From Arthrobacter sp. V1I7 (GTDB taxonomy: Bacteria; Actinomycetota; Actinomycetes; Actinomycetales; Micrococcaceae): a DNA stretch of 64,000 bases. The notes under the pieces are model-generated. The model was not told the DNA's origin. It was given only the letters and a program-made list of their open reading frames with translations, and ran no database searches. Below, piece by piece: positions 44,223 through 53,389 of the stretch (the first letter of the stretch is position 1; every line of letters starts with the position of its first letter). The stretch is from the NCBI RefSeq assembly GCF_030817015.1, contig NZ_JAUSYS010000001.1, forward strand, positions 2,418,001-2,482,000. Direction: 5' to 3'. The translations under genes were made by a program, and so were the position numbers.

Positions 44223-44461
44223 GAAGTTGCCGCGTCGGCGTCTGCCAAGGTTTGCTCGCAGTGCGGCAAGAACGCCTCCCCCGCCGCCGTCAGTCGCACC
44301 GAGCGCGAAGTGCGTTCAAACAGCGGAACACCAACTTCCCGCTCGAGCTGGCGGATCTGTTGGCTTACGGCCGGCTGGCTGACGTGGGGCACAATCGCGG
44401 CGCGGCCATAGTTAAGTTCCGTTCCACCGGCAACGAAAGTCCTCATCCAGCGAAGTTCCAT
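44223..44461 (-). pseudogene. LysR-family regulator, N-terminal fragment
   Basis: About 80 codons starting MELRWMRTFVAGGTELNYGR, with the HTH SQPAVSQQIRQLEREVGVPL and FERTSRSVRLTAAGEAFLPH. Reading then leaves the family frame and the ~200-residue effector domain is missing. The gene is broken. Confidence 0.8.
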
Positions 44462-44464
44462 GGA

Positions 44465-44858
44465 CCAAGGGCATGCGCGCCGCTGAGTCCCCGCCCGCAC
44501 GGACCCGACAGTCCCGACTGCTCAACGGCGACCGGCTCACCGGATCTAGGCCCGCACCCTCTTAGCCGTCATCCTCGTCCAACCGGAGTGCACTGGAAGG
44601 GACTCCGCAGTCCTTGGTGTAGCAAAGCTGTTGTCGGACTCCGCATCGCCGAACGAGATGGCGACCTGCCGCCCGTCGTCGACCAGCAAGTCATGCAGTC
44701 CCATGTGCCCCCCGCCATGAATGAGTTGCAGCCACACCGCTGCCAAGACCGGGAGGGGAGCAACCGGCTACAGCAACGGCCACCAACAAAAACGGGCCCC
44801 CGAAAGGGCCCATATATGAACCTTTGTGCACACTCAGAGGCCCACAAGCCCTGGACAG
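44465..44858. other. Stretch without recognisable gene
   Basis: Apart from the hairpin at 44794-44811, I see no reading frame with family character. A minus-strand frame (44546-44746) with LLVDDGRQVAISFGDAESD has natural composition but is unidentified. Confidence 0.3.
44794..44811 (-). terminator. Rho-independent terminator-like hairpin
   Basis: GGGCCC (44794-44799) and GGGCCC (44806-44811) form a self-complementary 6-bp stem with a 6-nt loop. On the minus strand it is followed by GTTTTTG, the expected T-run. The gene it served is not recognisable. Confidence 0.5.
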
Positions 44859-44881
44859 GGAAAACACTGTGCCCGAGGTGG
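44859..44881. other. Truncated tRNA-3'-end-like attachment site (site A)
   Basis: Twenty-three bases are identical to 46992-47014, including the CCCGAGGTGG part of the tRNA 3' end found complete at 47003-47024 and 52349-52370. Identity stops at the T-stem, so this is a truncated copy. Confidence 0.5.
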
Positions 44882-45068
44882 CAAGGCAGCTTCCCCAAAA
44901 CCACTACCCGCGACGGCGGCCACCTCGGCACCGGCCCTATAAAAACCTTTCCGCCCAACGGCTACGGCCTCTATGAAATGGCCGGCAGAGTCAGAGGATG
45001 GCGTGCCGCCACCGTCGCGCTGCAATGAAACCGTGGTCAGTGATGCGTCAAGGGTTTCGACGTTGTTT

Positions 45069-45557
45069 TCAAGACGATATCTTCACTGTCTTTTCCAGTC
45101 GGGTCTGGCATGCGGCGGCGAGATATGGCGCTGTCCGGCTCTCCTTGGAACGCGCGACGACGGCTGGTGCCCCTGCGGCGAGGATCTCGCCGCCGCCGTC
45201 ACCACCGGCGGGACCCGGGTCAATCACCCAGTCAGCCGCGGCCACCACATCCATCTCGTGTTCAACCACGATTACGGTGTTTCCAGCGTCGACGAGCCGG
45301 TGTAGCTGCGTCATCAGAAGCTGGACGTCCGCCGGGTGCAACCCTGTGGTGGGTTCGTCCGGCAGATAGAGAGTATGGCCGCTCTGTGGGCGCTGTAGTT
45401 CGGTGGCGAGCTTGATGCGCTGAGCTTCACCGCCGGAGAGCTCCGTGGCGGGCTGACCGAGCCGCAGGTAGCCCAGACCCACTTCGCGCAGGGTCTGCAG
45501 GCTGCGCAAGGCGGCGGAGACATCGGACAGGAGATCCAGCCTCTTCTCAGGCTGTGG
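45069..45557 (-). pseudogene. uvrA: UvrA C-terminal fragment
   Basis: About 160 codons read [20 protein letters not shown] and [14 protein letters not shown], the second ABC signature of UvrA, followed by [18 protein letters not shown] (Walker B, with P for the usual L) and [20 protein letters not shown]. The first ~600 residues are absent; the upstream in-frame sequence has no UvrA character. The fragment is probably from a UvrA2-type protein and is non-functional. Confidence 0.85.
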
Positions 45558-45868
45558 TCTGCGAGTGTTCGGCAGGGCCGTCTGGCGGGATGGTGGTCTC
45601 CAAGGTGCCGGCGAAGCCAGTGGTGCGGGCCGCAGCGCTCCCGTACCTGAAGCTTCGGAACCGCGGACAAGCCTCTGAACCGTGCGTCCGGTGCCGCTAC
45701 CGCCGGCGGGCTGGGCCCTGTCCCGCAAGGTTCCCTGGTGGTTGACGGAAGCTCCCAAGTAGGGAGGAACCGCCGTCGACATCGGCGCTGGCCCCGGCGT
45801 AGGCTGGGAGCATCGGCGCATGTGCCCGGTCACTCTGCGTCGATACCTCAATCGATGAAGGAGGACCA

Positions 45869-46309
45869 ATGAGTGCCGTACGTGAATTCATGACTACGGA
45901 TGCACAGTGTATTAAGGAGAACCAGTCCCTCGTAGATGCCGCACGGATGATGCTGGATCTGGACTGCGGATCGTTGCCGATCTGTGGTGACGACGGCAAG
46001 TTGAAGGGTATGATCACCGATCGGGACATCGTGCTCAAGTGCGTTGCAGTGGGCCGTGATCCACGCGAGATGATGGCTCGCGACCTCGCCGCGGGCAGGC
46101 CGCACTGGATTGACGCCGATGCGAACGTTGACGCCGCCATCGAAATGATGGAGAAGTACCAGGTCCGGCGGCTCCCGGTCATTGCTGACCATAAGTTGGT
46201 AGGCATCATCAGCCAGGGTGACATCGCGCGCAACTACTCAGAGGAGCGGGTGGGCGAACTGGTGGAGCACATTTCGGAACGCAAGCGAATGCAGTCGAGC
46301 AGTTCATAA
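45869..46309 (+). CDS. CBS-domain pair protein
   Basis: A 146-aa protein of two CBS units: [20 protein letters not shown] to [12 protein letters not shown] and [20 protein letters not shown] to [12 protein letters not shown]. Stand-alone Bateman modules bind adenine nucleotides and regulate partners; in Arthrobacter-like genomes they are common stress proteins. AGGAGGACCA precedes the ATG and a strong terminator follows, so it is an intact monocistronic gene among degenerate DNA. Confidence 0.9.
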   Translation: MSAVREFMTTDAQCIKENQSLVDAARMMLDLDCGSLPICGDDGKLKGMITDRDIVLKCVAVGRDPREMMARDLAAGRPHWIDADANVDAAIEMMEKYQVRRLPVIADHKLVGIISQGDIARNYSEERVGELVEHISERKRMQSSSS

Positions 46310-46333
46310 CGTCAAGCAATTCATCAGCAAACA

Positions 46334-46361
46334 AGCGCCACGGAGTACTCTCCGTGGCGCT
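46334..46361 (+). terminator. Rho-independent terminator of the CBS-domain gene
   Basis: A perfect 12-bp stem, AGCGCCACGGAG (46334-46345) and CTCCGTGGCGCT (46350-46361), with a TACT loop, followed by ATTTTG. It lies 25 bp after the stop codon. Confidence 0.9.
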
Positions 46362-46547
46362 ATTTTGTGCCTGCTCATGGCCTTGTCCGAGGCTTACACG
46401 GTAAACGTATCCAGGTGATTTTGGCGGCTTCCTCGGCACCGAGTTTCTCCTTGTCTACCTCGGATCATGTTGCCTGACCCCTTCCGGAACCGGCACTAGG
46501 GCGTGTTGCTAAACGCTTTGAAGTTTGGTTTCCGTCAGGCTTGATTC

Positions 46548-46967
46548 ATGGCAGCAAGGCAGCAAATTTCCGACAAGGCATGGGCAGTGATGGCACCGCA
46601 TTTCCCGGTTTGGAAGGGGAACGGGCGTCCGATCATGGACATGCGGCGGACGCTGGAGGGCATCGTATGGCGGTTCCGCACCGGGGCGCCCTGGCGTGAT
46701 GTGCCCGAGAGATTCGGGAACTGGAAATCGGTCTACGGGCGCTTCGCAGACTGGACCAAAGACGGTACCTGGGCCAGTGTTCTCGCCGCAGTTCAGGCAG
46801 CCGGCCAGCGTGCCGGCGATGTCGACTGGACCGTGTCGATGGACGCGACGATCACCCGCGTGCATCAGCACGGCGCCACCCTTCCCCGCACCATAGGGGG
46901 GCACCGCTGGGCACCGTGTGACCACAGCAGAAACGCGACGCCCCCGGACTTTCGCTCACCGTGGTGA
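46548..46967 (+). mobile_element. IS5-family transposase fragment (N-terminal part)
   Basis: About 120 codons of an IS5/IS427-type transposase: MRRTLEGIVWRFRTGAPWRD then VPERFGNWKSVYGRFADW, ending with DWTVSMDATITRVHQHGA (first catalytic Asp). The frame then runs into unrelated DNA near 46920, so the DDE domain is missing. The element's left end is probably near 46497, where a GCGTGTTGCTAAACG sequence resembles IS5-type termini. Confidence 0.8.
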
Positions 46968-47002
46968 GCCGGAGGCGCCGCGCTGACCTGCGGAAAACAC
47001 TG

Positions 47003-47135
47003 TGCCCGAGGTGGGACTCGAACCGCATTCCAGCCCCTGCAAACACAGGGAACCCCAGAAAACATCGCCAATCCGAGCCAGTCCGACCGATATACGAGCC
47101 AGTCCGAAGCCCAAAGTGTGGACACTGTACACACT
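47003..47135. other. Attachment-site-like junction (site B): tRNA 3' end plus integrase-arm-like flank
   Basis: Minus-strand 47003-47024 is the T-loop and 3' acceptor of a tRNA (TTCGAGTCCCACCTCGGGCA), but the rest of the tRNA is absent. The next ~110 bp align without net gaps to 52371-52481, both containing CCAATCCG, CAGTCCGA and CCGAAGCCC blocks and a palindrome 112 bp from the core (47115-47135, one mismatched pair). This is the structure expected at an integrative-element junction. Confidence 0.65.
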
Positions 47136-47849
47136 CTCCTTTTTGCCCTATTTTGAACGTTACCGGGCAGGCCCCTGCCTTCCGCTGCTACTTATGAGGC
47201 TTTCCCTCATCCCGCCGGGAAACCATAATTCCTGGGAACAAACCAAGGAGCAGCGCATTGGTTACACACACTACTTTTCCAGGCTAATCGCGGCGCCTGT
47301 TGTCCTGGCCAAGCCAAGAATCGGACCAGCCAGAAGCACTAGGACCTCTCGTTGTCATTCTGAAGGCCCCGATGATAGCTGAGCGGGGCCTCCGCGCAAC
47401 CAGGGCGCTGCCGCGCCGGCCCCGGGAACTTCCCCACCGCGACGTGACTGCTCCTACGGCCTGACGAAGTTTCCGAACCCCGTTGCCGGTTCCCCAAGTT
47501 GCACTCCAGCCCCTCAACCAGCAGCTGGTCCCCTACCAGAACGACACCCCAGCCCAACGACCATAGTGAAATCACGATTAAAAAGTAACTACCCAAGCGC
47601 GTCCACAGACAATGCAACCGGCATCGAACAGCTACCAACTGGCAACTTGACGGAAGGTCCGTTATCGGCGCTTAAAGAACGAGAGTAGAAGCAGTTGCGA
47701 GAACTCCCGTTCGACGAAGAAAACACCACACCCTCAACCAGCATGACAGTGACTTCTTCGGCCAGTGCGGCCAGGATCCGGGCACGGACGGCCCCGGCTC
47801 CGCTGGTACAGACGCCGAAAGCAGGGACGCCATGGCAGGTAAAGAGTTT
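47136..47849. other. Stretch without recognisable gene
   Basis: No reading frame with family character on either strand. A stem AGGCCCCG (47364-47371) / CGGGGCCT (47384-47391) lacks a T-run. Confidence 0.4.
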
Positions 47850-48015
47850 CCTTGTGACCCAGATAGCCGAGCCCCGCGGCCGCGAGCTGCTTGAGGGTGT
47901 TACTGACGCTGAACCGCTGCGGATGGGTCTGGTACAAGGTCTCGAAGATGTGCAGTTGCACTGCCGGGCCGATGAGCTGCAGTGGCGTCACGGGCAGGTC
48001 CAGCGGATCCAGGGC
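47850..48015 (-). pseudogene. 3-hydroxyacyl-CoA dehydrogenase C-terminal fragment
   Basis: The minus strand reads LDPLDLPVTPLQLIGPAVQL then HIFETLYQTHPQRFSVSNTL and KQLAAAGLGYLG, the 3HCDH C-terminal domain pattern (P-x-L-G-V-HI-ETL). About 55 codons remain with no start or stop in context. Confidence 0.55.
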
Positions 48016-48236
48016 ACGACTCTTCGTGCATCAGCATCCTAGCAATCGCCGTTTCCGCTGTTCGGGCTCATGAATTGAAGTTTCTGCCTCAGAAGTTCTG
48101 ACTGTCGTTTTCTGGATTTGTCATGGCGTTTGAGCAGTTCGGCGAAGGCGCAAGTCGCTCCGCTCGACCACACTGGGATTCACTATGTTTTCACGCACGT
48201 CCCCCAGCAGTGCGGTGGGCCCTTTGCAATCACTGC

Positions 48237-49215
48237 TCAGTTGTTTACATCGATGACGACTCTGCCAGCGATTTCTCCGCTGAGGATCGCTTTGCCGAGT
48301 GAACCGATAGCACTCATCGGTTCCACCGTTGTGATGCTGTCCAAAACAGCGAAATCAAGCTCATCGGCAAGACACGCCCATGCTCGATCTCGCAGGGAGT
48401 GGGGTGCCCGGACAGAGTCTATTCCGAGAAGGCTGATCCCGCGGAGGATAAAGGGAAGGACCGTCGTGGGCAGATCACTTCCTCCCGCAAGTCCGCATGC
48501 AGCCACACGCCCGCCGTACCTTACTTGGGACAACACTGAGGCGAGGGTGCGGCCACCTACTGTATCGATTGCGCCTGCCCACCTCTCTTTTTGCAGTGGG
48601 CGCCCCTCCCTCGAGAGTTCATCCCGGGCAACAATCTCTGATGCACCAAGCAAGCGCAAACGCTCGGACTGTTCTGGCCTGCCCGTCGCGGCATGCACTT
48701 CGTACCCGCGGCCATTAAGGAGAGTGGTAGCCACGCTGCCCACACCCCCGGCTGCCCCAGTAACGAGGATAGGACCGTCCTCAGGTTCGTTCCCGCCCCT
48801 TCAAGCGGAAGGATGCACAGCATGGATGTTAGGCCAGCCGTTCCTATCGCCATGGCTCGTACAGAGTCGAGACGGGAAGGCATCCGTGTGAGCCACTGGG
48901 ATTGGACCCGCTGACGCTGCGTGTATCCTCCGGGATGAGTCTCGGAGAGTCCCCATCCGGTTAGGAGAACTTCATCGCCTGGGCGGAAGCCAGGATCAGT
49001 GGAGTCAGAAACCACCCCAGCTAGGTCTGCACCGCAAACCATCGGAAAGGTCCGCGCGATTGGCGCGCTAGCTGTAACTGAGAGGCCGTCCTTGTAGTTC
49101 AGGGACAGTGCGTGACGTCAATTGTCACGTTGCCGGCCGGAAGGTCAGCATCTTCCCAGTCCTCAATTTCGGCCGGCCCGTCCCCGCGGACGACGACAGC
49201 TTTGAATGTGCCCAT
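48237..49215 (-). pseudogene. acuI: Acrylyl-CoA reductase AcuI/YhdH-type MDR, two frameshifts
   Basis: The gene starts at 49215 with MGTFKAVVVRGDGPAEIEDW, shifts frame near 49110 to SLNYKDGLSVTASAPIARTF and PMVCGADLAGVV, and shifts again near 48780 to MGSVATTLLNGRGYEVHAAT, ending AGRVVIDVNN with a stop at 48237. Order and length fit an intact ~325-aa ancestor. AcuI-type enzymes reduce acryloyl-CoA with NADPH. At least two indels make it non-functional unless sequencing errors are responsible. Confidence 0.8.
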
Positions 49216-49329
49216 GAAATTACCCTTCATGTCCGTCTATATTGGTCAAGATCTATTCAGGAGCGCCCTGTTAGCCGTCTCCCGCCCTCTTGAGATGGCG
49301 ATGATCCCCAGTATGACTACCCCGATTAC

Positions 49330-50128
49330 CCAAAACGCCGGTGAGAGCGAGTTACCCGTCGTGGGGATTGTTGGACGAGTTTTCAGTACCAGCAATTGCG
49401 CGGCGGTCACGATGCCGATGCCCTTGGCCGCGAGCAGGGCCGGAGAGGTGGCCTTCACGAGGGCGCGGAGCTGGTCAGTCGCTTCGTCGATCTCTTCAGT
49501 TAGGCCGTGGTGGCGACGGGCGAGGTGGCGCAGGGCAATCATGGTGGCAGCCTCGGTCCCGGCGAGCACTTCACCCGAGCGGACGCGGCGCAGGGCCTCG
49601 AGCAGGGCTTTGCCGGTGTGCCGGGCGAGTTTCTCGCGCTGGGCTGCAGGGGCGGTGACCAGAACGGCCTTGATTTGGCGCAGCACGTTCGCCTGGCCTG
49701 CACAGCCGAGTCACGCACCAGGTGCAGGACACGGATCGATTCCACGGGACCGTTGGCGCGTTTGGGTGCCGGCAGGTCATCGTGGGCAAGAGCTTCCCGG
49801 GCGGCGGCCACCGCGTCCAGAGGGTCGGATTGCCGCCCAGGCGCCGCGCGGCCCTGTTGGGGCGGACGATTTCTGCGACCTCGAAACCGTTCTGCTGCAG
49901 GTGGCGGGCCAGGCCTGCTCCATAGGAGTTGGTGCCTTCAACCCCGAACCGTGCCGGTTCACAGTGCGCCAGGACGAACTCTGCCAAAGCCGCTTAGCCT
50001 ACCTGGTCGGCCCGGAACTGCCGGTCTGCCAGCAATTCGCCGGTCCCTGCGTCCAGGACCGCTGCGTGATGGGTGTCCGCATGCGTGTCGACGCCGACGC
50101 CGACGACAACCGTGCGTTGATTTGTCAT
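49330..50128 (-). mobile_element. IS110-family transposase, multiply frameshifted and 3'-truncated
   Basis: From ATG 50128: VVVGVGVDTHADTHHAAVLD (RuvC-like first Asp), an in-frame stop after ADQVG, then FGVEGTNSYGAGLARHLQQN and EVAEIVRPNRAARRLGG, a frame change to LAHDDLPAPKRANGPVESIR, and another to AQREKLARHTGKALLEALRR and LVKATSPALLAAKGIGIVTA. Homology ends near 49390 before the C-terminal Transposase_20 domain is complete. The element is dead. Confidence 0.85.
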
Positions 50129-50493
50129 GATGGAAGTGCCTTTCGCTCGAGCGCGGGGGGACGGGAAGAAACCAACACAGCGGGCCAGCCGATCAGGCGA
50201 GGGTTTCTTTCACGGGCGTTCTCATCCGTCAAATCTTGAGGTTATAAGGAGACCCCGAGCGCCGCCAGCCGTATGTTCCGCCCCGGGCAAGTCGTCGTGA
50301 TGTTCGAGGAGCGCGAGGATCGCAGGAACGAGTGGGAGCCGACGCAGGTCAGCCAAGGGCTGGCAAGCCACAGCTTCGCCGCCGCTGCCTTCAATGTGGC
50401 AAGGTCTCCACCGCTGCCGCGATGGGTTACCACATGAAGTCATCCGGCCACGTCGGTCTAGAGGACGTGACAGCGTAGGTCATCCCCTATTTT
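50129..50493. other. Stretch without recognisable gene
   Basis: No frame with family character, although a plus-strand frame reads PGQVVVMFEEREDRRNEWEP. Unidentified. Confidence 0.35.
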
Positions 50494-50523
50494 GAGGCCC
50501 CATCGGCGCACCGATGGGGCCTC
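50494..50523 (+). terminator. Strong hairpin, terminator-like
   Basis: A perfect 13-bp stem, GAGGCCCCATCGG (50494-50506) and CCGATGGGGCCTC (50511-50523), CGCA loop, followed by TTGT. The T-run is weak, but stem strength suggests termination or an mRNA 3' end. Confidence 0.6.
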
Positions 50524-50678
50524 TTGTATGCCGCGCTAAAAAAGGATGGTGCTGGGACGGACATCTGTACAAGGTTCCTGTTCCACTCGACAACTCGGTG
50601 TGGTACGAATGGGACGAGCGCAAGGAACCGTCTTGCAACTTAGTGTTGGTCCGAATATTTGGAAAGGTAAGGACTAAA

Positions 50679-50834
50679 GTGCTTTCACTCGGAGTTGTTC
50701 TACTAATCCTTGGTTATATTTTCAACATTGGAATCCTGATAACTATTGGGTGGATTCTGGCTGTTATCGGCCTCGTGCTTTTCGCGCTCGGTGCAACCGG
50801 ACGCCCTCTTGCCGGAAGACGGTATTGGTACTAA
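50679..50834 (+). CDS. Small hydrophobic protein (DUF6131-like)
   Basis: A 51-aa protein: a hydrophobic double hairpin (LSLGVVLLILGYIFNIGILI then TIGWILAVIGLVLFALGATG) and a short RPLAGRRYWY tail. This layout matches the tiny actinobacterial DUF6131 membrane proteins of unknown function. GTG 50679 has AAGGACTAAA upstream; earlier in-frame codons read through non-family sequence. Base use is AT-richer than its surroundings. It appears intact among pseudogenes. Confidence 0.7.
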   Translation: MLSLGVVLLILGYIFNIGILITIGWILAVIGLVLFALGATGRPLAGRRYWY

Positions 50835-51081
50835 TCGCGCGCCCCGCGCCACTAGAGACCGCACATCAATTGGAAAAGTGCACCGGCGGCACTTCGGATC
50901 AGGCCTGCCGCCACCCGGATCGCAGCGGCCGAAAGACATCCGCCCATGCGTGCGAGCGAGGCATCCGCCCCCGTGTGCCGCGGCGAGTTGGACGAACTCC
51001 GCGCGTGACTCGACGTGGACACCACTGCTATCGCCGACGGTTGGCGCTAACCTGAGCGGCGTCGCACAGTTGTCCACCGAG

Positions 51082-51389
51082 ACCGCTCGCCCACCTGCCC
51101 GAGTGGCTCGACGGTACAAAAGCTTTACGAGAAGCCTGAGGAGCTCAGGGAAATCGGCCGACGGAACCTTGAGGGGCTGCGCGAGTCACCTCGGGCTCCC
51201 ATCGCCCAGCGGTGGCTTGACCGATGGGAGCAACTTCTTGGCCTTCCCGTCCGGGAGTTGGAGCAGGAGATGCTGCGGGACGATGAGGAGGCCGCTGACC
51301 TCCGACAGATAAGCCCATTTGCGGGAGCGCTCTCTGAGCTGGAGAGGTGGGCGGCGTTGGTCAGGGCCCGGTATCTTGCGGCGGGATAA
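51082..51389 (+). pseudogene. Actinobacterial conserved protein (partner of a nucleotidyltransferase), C-terminal fragment, frameshifted
   Basis: One frame reads AHLPEWLDGTKALREA; a shift near 51125 continues YEKPEELREIGRRNLEGLRE, RWLDRWEQLLGLPVRELEQE and DLRQISPFAGALSELERWAA, stop at 51387-51389. The LRQ-SPFAG-LS-ER ending is typical of a conserved actinobacterial protein usually encoded directly upstream of a DUF6036-like nucleotidyltransferase. The N-terminal part is missing. Confidence 0.5.
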
Positions 51390-51550
51390 GCTTGAACATG
51401 CGATCCGGGCGGCCACGGAAATCATCCAGCAAGATCGGGTGATCATCATCGGCAGCCAGTCGATCCTCGGCTCCTACACAGAAGACCAGCTTGGCGACAA
51501 TGTCGCCGGAAGTGGACATCGCCCCCATGGACGATGATGATGCCAAATGA
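51377..51550 (+). pseudogene. DUF6036-like nucleotidyltransferase, N-terminal fragment, frameshifted
   Basis: DKLEHAIRAATEIIQQDRVI then IIGSQSILGSYTEDQL, with the nucleotidyltransferase GS motif; a one-base shift near 51490 continues MSPEVDIAPMDDDDAK (second acidic cluster, D-I-x-P) to TGA at 51548-51550. It overlaps the 3' end of the partner gene, as in intact pairs. About 60 of ~180 codons remain. I infer a relic of a two-gene toxin-antitoxin or abortive-infection-like module. Confidence 0.5.
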
Positions 51551-52270
51551 ACAGTCGTTGATGCCATGGCAGACCCAAGGCATTCACGATCTGAGACGAC
51601 GCCACCCAGCCACATGTCCTGTGTGAAACCGAGCACGAGATCAAGGTGTGGCGAGACCGGATGAACACAGCTGTGCCCTCTTGTGCCGCAGGCTGTGCCA
51701 CAACAGAGTTACTTCTCCCTGTGGGCGGGCGACATATGGACCGATATCGGCCAGGGCCACGGGCGGCCTGTGGCTCGGCTGCTGGCGTTGCTGCGGACCC
51801 ACATCGCGTGTCGCCAACACGCCGCCAGAGACCGATCTTTGCACGCAGCGACTCTCACACACCCACAGCGGCGCACTCCGGCGTCTCGAACAATCCTGTC
51901 CTCCCTGCGCTGAGATTGCACCTAAACAGCCCCAGTCATGCAGCACCCACCCGCCCACACCATGAAGGTGAGACAGAGGAACCCGGAATCCCGGCCAGGA
52001 TCGCCCTCCAAAAAAGATCGAAAAATTCTGCTGACTCATGTAGTAGCCCACGAAAGCCACCATGAACAGGTATGCAAACAAGAATCCGCAACTAGCAGCC
52101 CGCGGCCCCGGACCCGATCGCGAATCAGGTCATGTCGCTCCGGCGAGTAGTGACCATGAAGAAGTGAAAGGCGAAACATTAGCCAGCCCAGGAGAAAGGA
52201 AGCATCGGCCACGCGAACGGCCAGCCACAACTGAACAGGGGTTCCCACTGAGGAGTCCAGATCATCTCAG
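51551..52270. other. Stretch without recognisable gene
   Basis: Several open frames overlap on both strands but none has family character, a ribosome-binding site or natural-looking composition. Confidence 0.4.
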
Positions 52271-52277
52271 CACAGGG

Positions 52278-52481
52278 TGTGTACAGATGTGTACACAGTA
52301 CACAGGGTTAGAGGCCCTTAAAAGGCCTCCAGCCTAGGGGAAAACGCGTGCCCGAGGTGGGACTCGAACCGGACTCCTGCCCTTGAAAATCCGCGATGTC
52401 GCCGAAAACCTCCCCAATCCGTCGCAGTCCGACGCCGGTACAACCGAATCCGAAGCCCCAGGTGTGCACATTGTGCACACC
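52278..52481. other. Attachment-site-like structure (site C): tRNA 3' end with repeats on both sides
   Basis: The core (52349-52370, minus orientation) is identical over 22 bp to 47003-47024 and equals a tRNA T-loop plus 3' acceptor. To the left are two TGTGTACA repeats (52278-52285, 52288-52295) and a TACACA arm at 52299-52304. To the right, 112 bp from the core start, is a perfect palindrome GGTGTGCACA-T-TGTGCACACC (52461-52481). Core plus arm repeats on both sides resembles a tyrosine-integrase attP, or an attL/attR with one native arm. Confidence 0.6.
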
Positions 52482-52905
52482 CTCTTTTGTGAGCATTTCT
52501 GCTGCTTTGCCATGCGCAGCACCCCTTCGCCGAGTCAGAGTCCCGCTTCATCGCGGGCTGTCGCTCCGCGCTGTGGTCCGATTTTCCACCTTGAGCCGGA
52601 ACGCGACGCACGACCTTGGCCGGGCATTGATGTGCGGAGCGAGCCGAGGACTGCGATTCAATGAACGTCATAGTGTTGCGACCTCCCTTGACCATCTCAT
52701 GGGCGAGATGACAGAGGAGAACATCACCAGAACTTCGCTCTATCAAGCAACGGACAGCATCAAGGCCCCAGCGCGTTCCAGAACGACAATACGTCGATTA
52801 TCGACTTTCTAGCACAGCTCGGGGGAAAGGTCTAGGAGGCTGCTGAAATAGGCGGGGCTGGGCGCGTCGGCCGGACTCGTGAGGCTGGTAGTTAAGACTG
52901 GTCTT
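52482..52905. other. Stretch without recognisable gene
   Basis: No supported reading frame; the right end probably contains the 5' terminus of the IS1182-like fragment. Confidence 0.4.
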
Positions 52906-53388
52906 ATGCAGGGACGCGAGGACGCTCAACGCGGGTACTTGGATGTGGAGGCGCTGGCTGGAGAGTTGTTGGCTCCGGGCAGCGTCTTCGCTTTTCTGGC
53001 CAAAAATCGGGGGCGCCTGTTTCCGGATGCAATGATGGAGGACCTCTTCCCGTCGCGGCGGGGCCGACCTTCAGTTCCGGCGCCGGTCACCGGTTCGGTG
53101 CTTGTGCTGCAGGCATTGCAGGGGCTCTCTGACCGGGAAACAGCCGAGGCTCTGACGTATGATCTGCGGTGGAAGGCCGCGTGCGGGTACGGGCTGACCG
53201 ATACGGCATTCCACCCGAGCACGCTGACGTATTGGCGCCGTCGTCTGGCCGCCTCCGATAACCCGCACCGGATCATGGAGGCCATCGCCGAAGTCGTGGC
53301 GGAGACCGGAATCCTGAAGGGCAAGCGCCGGCGGGCGGTGGATTCAACAGTCCTGGACGACGCGGTCGCGAGGCAGGACACCATCTAA
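52906..53388 (+). mobile_element. IS1182-family transposase, N-terminal fragment
   Basis: A 160-aa fragment with the DUF772-type N-terminal domain: DLFPSRRGRPSVPAPVTGSV, LQALQGLSDRETAEALTYDL and HPSTLTYWRRRLAASDNPHR, ending at the start of the catalytic domain (RRRAVDSTVLDDAVARQDT). A stop at 53386-53388 is followed directly by an alpha-galactosidase remnant, so ~300 catalytic residues are gone. Confidence 0.8.
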
Positions 53389-53389
53389 G

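Noticed and set aside
45558..45869. N-terminal extension of the UvrA fragment
   Set aside because: The upstream in-frame sequence is arginine/proline-rich without UvrA similarity and is antisense to the CBS gene leader.
47003..47024. A tRNA gene on the minus strand
   Set aside because: Only the T-loop and 3' acceptor match; the 5' T-stem does not pair and no anticodon or D-arm follows. The same holds at 52349-52370. They are treated as attachment-site remnants.
47364..47391. Rho-independent terminator
   Set aside because: An 8-bp stem with a 12-nt loop and no T-run on either strand.
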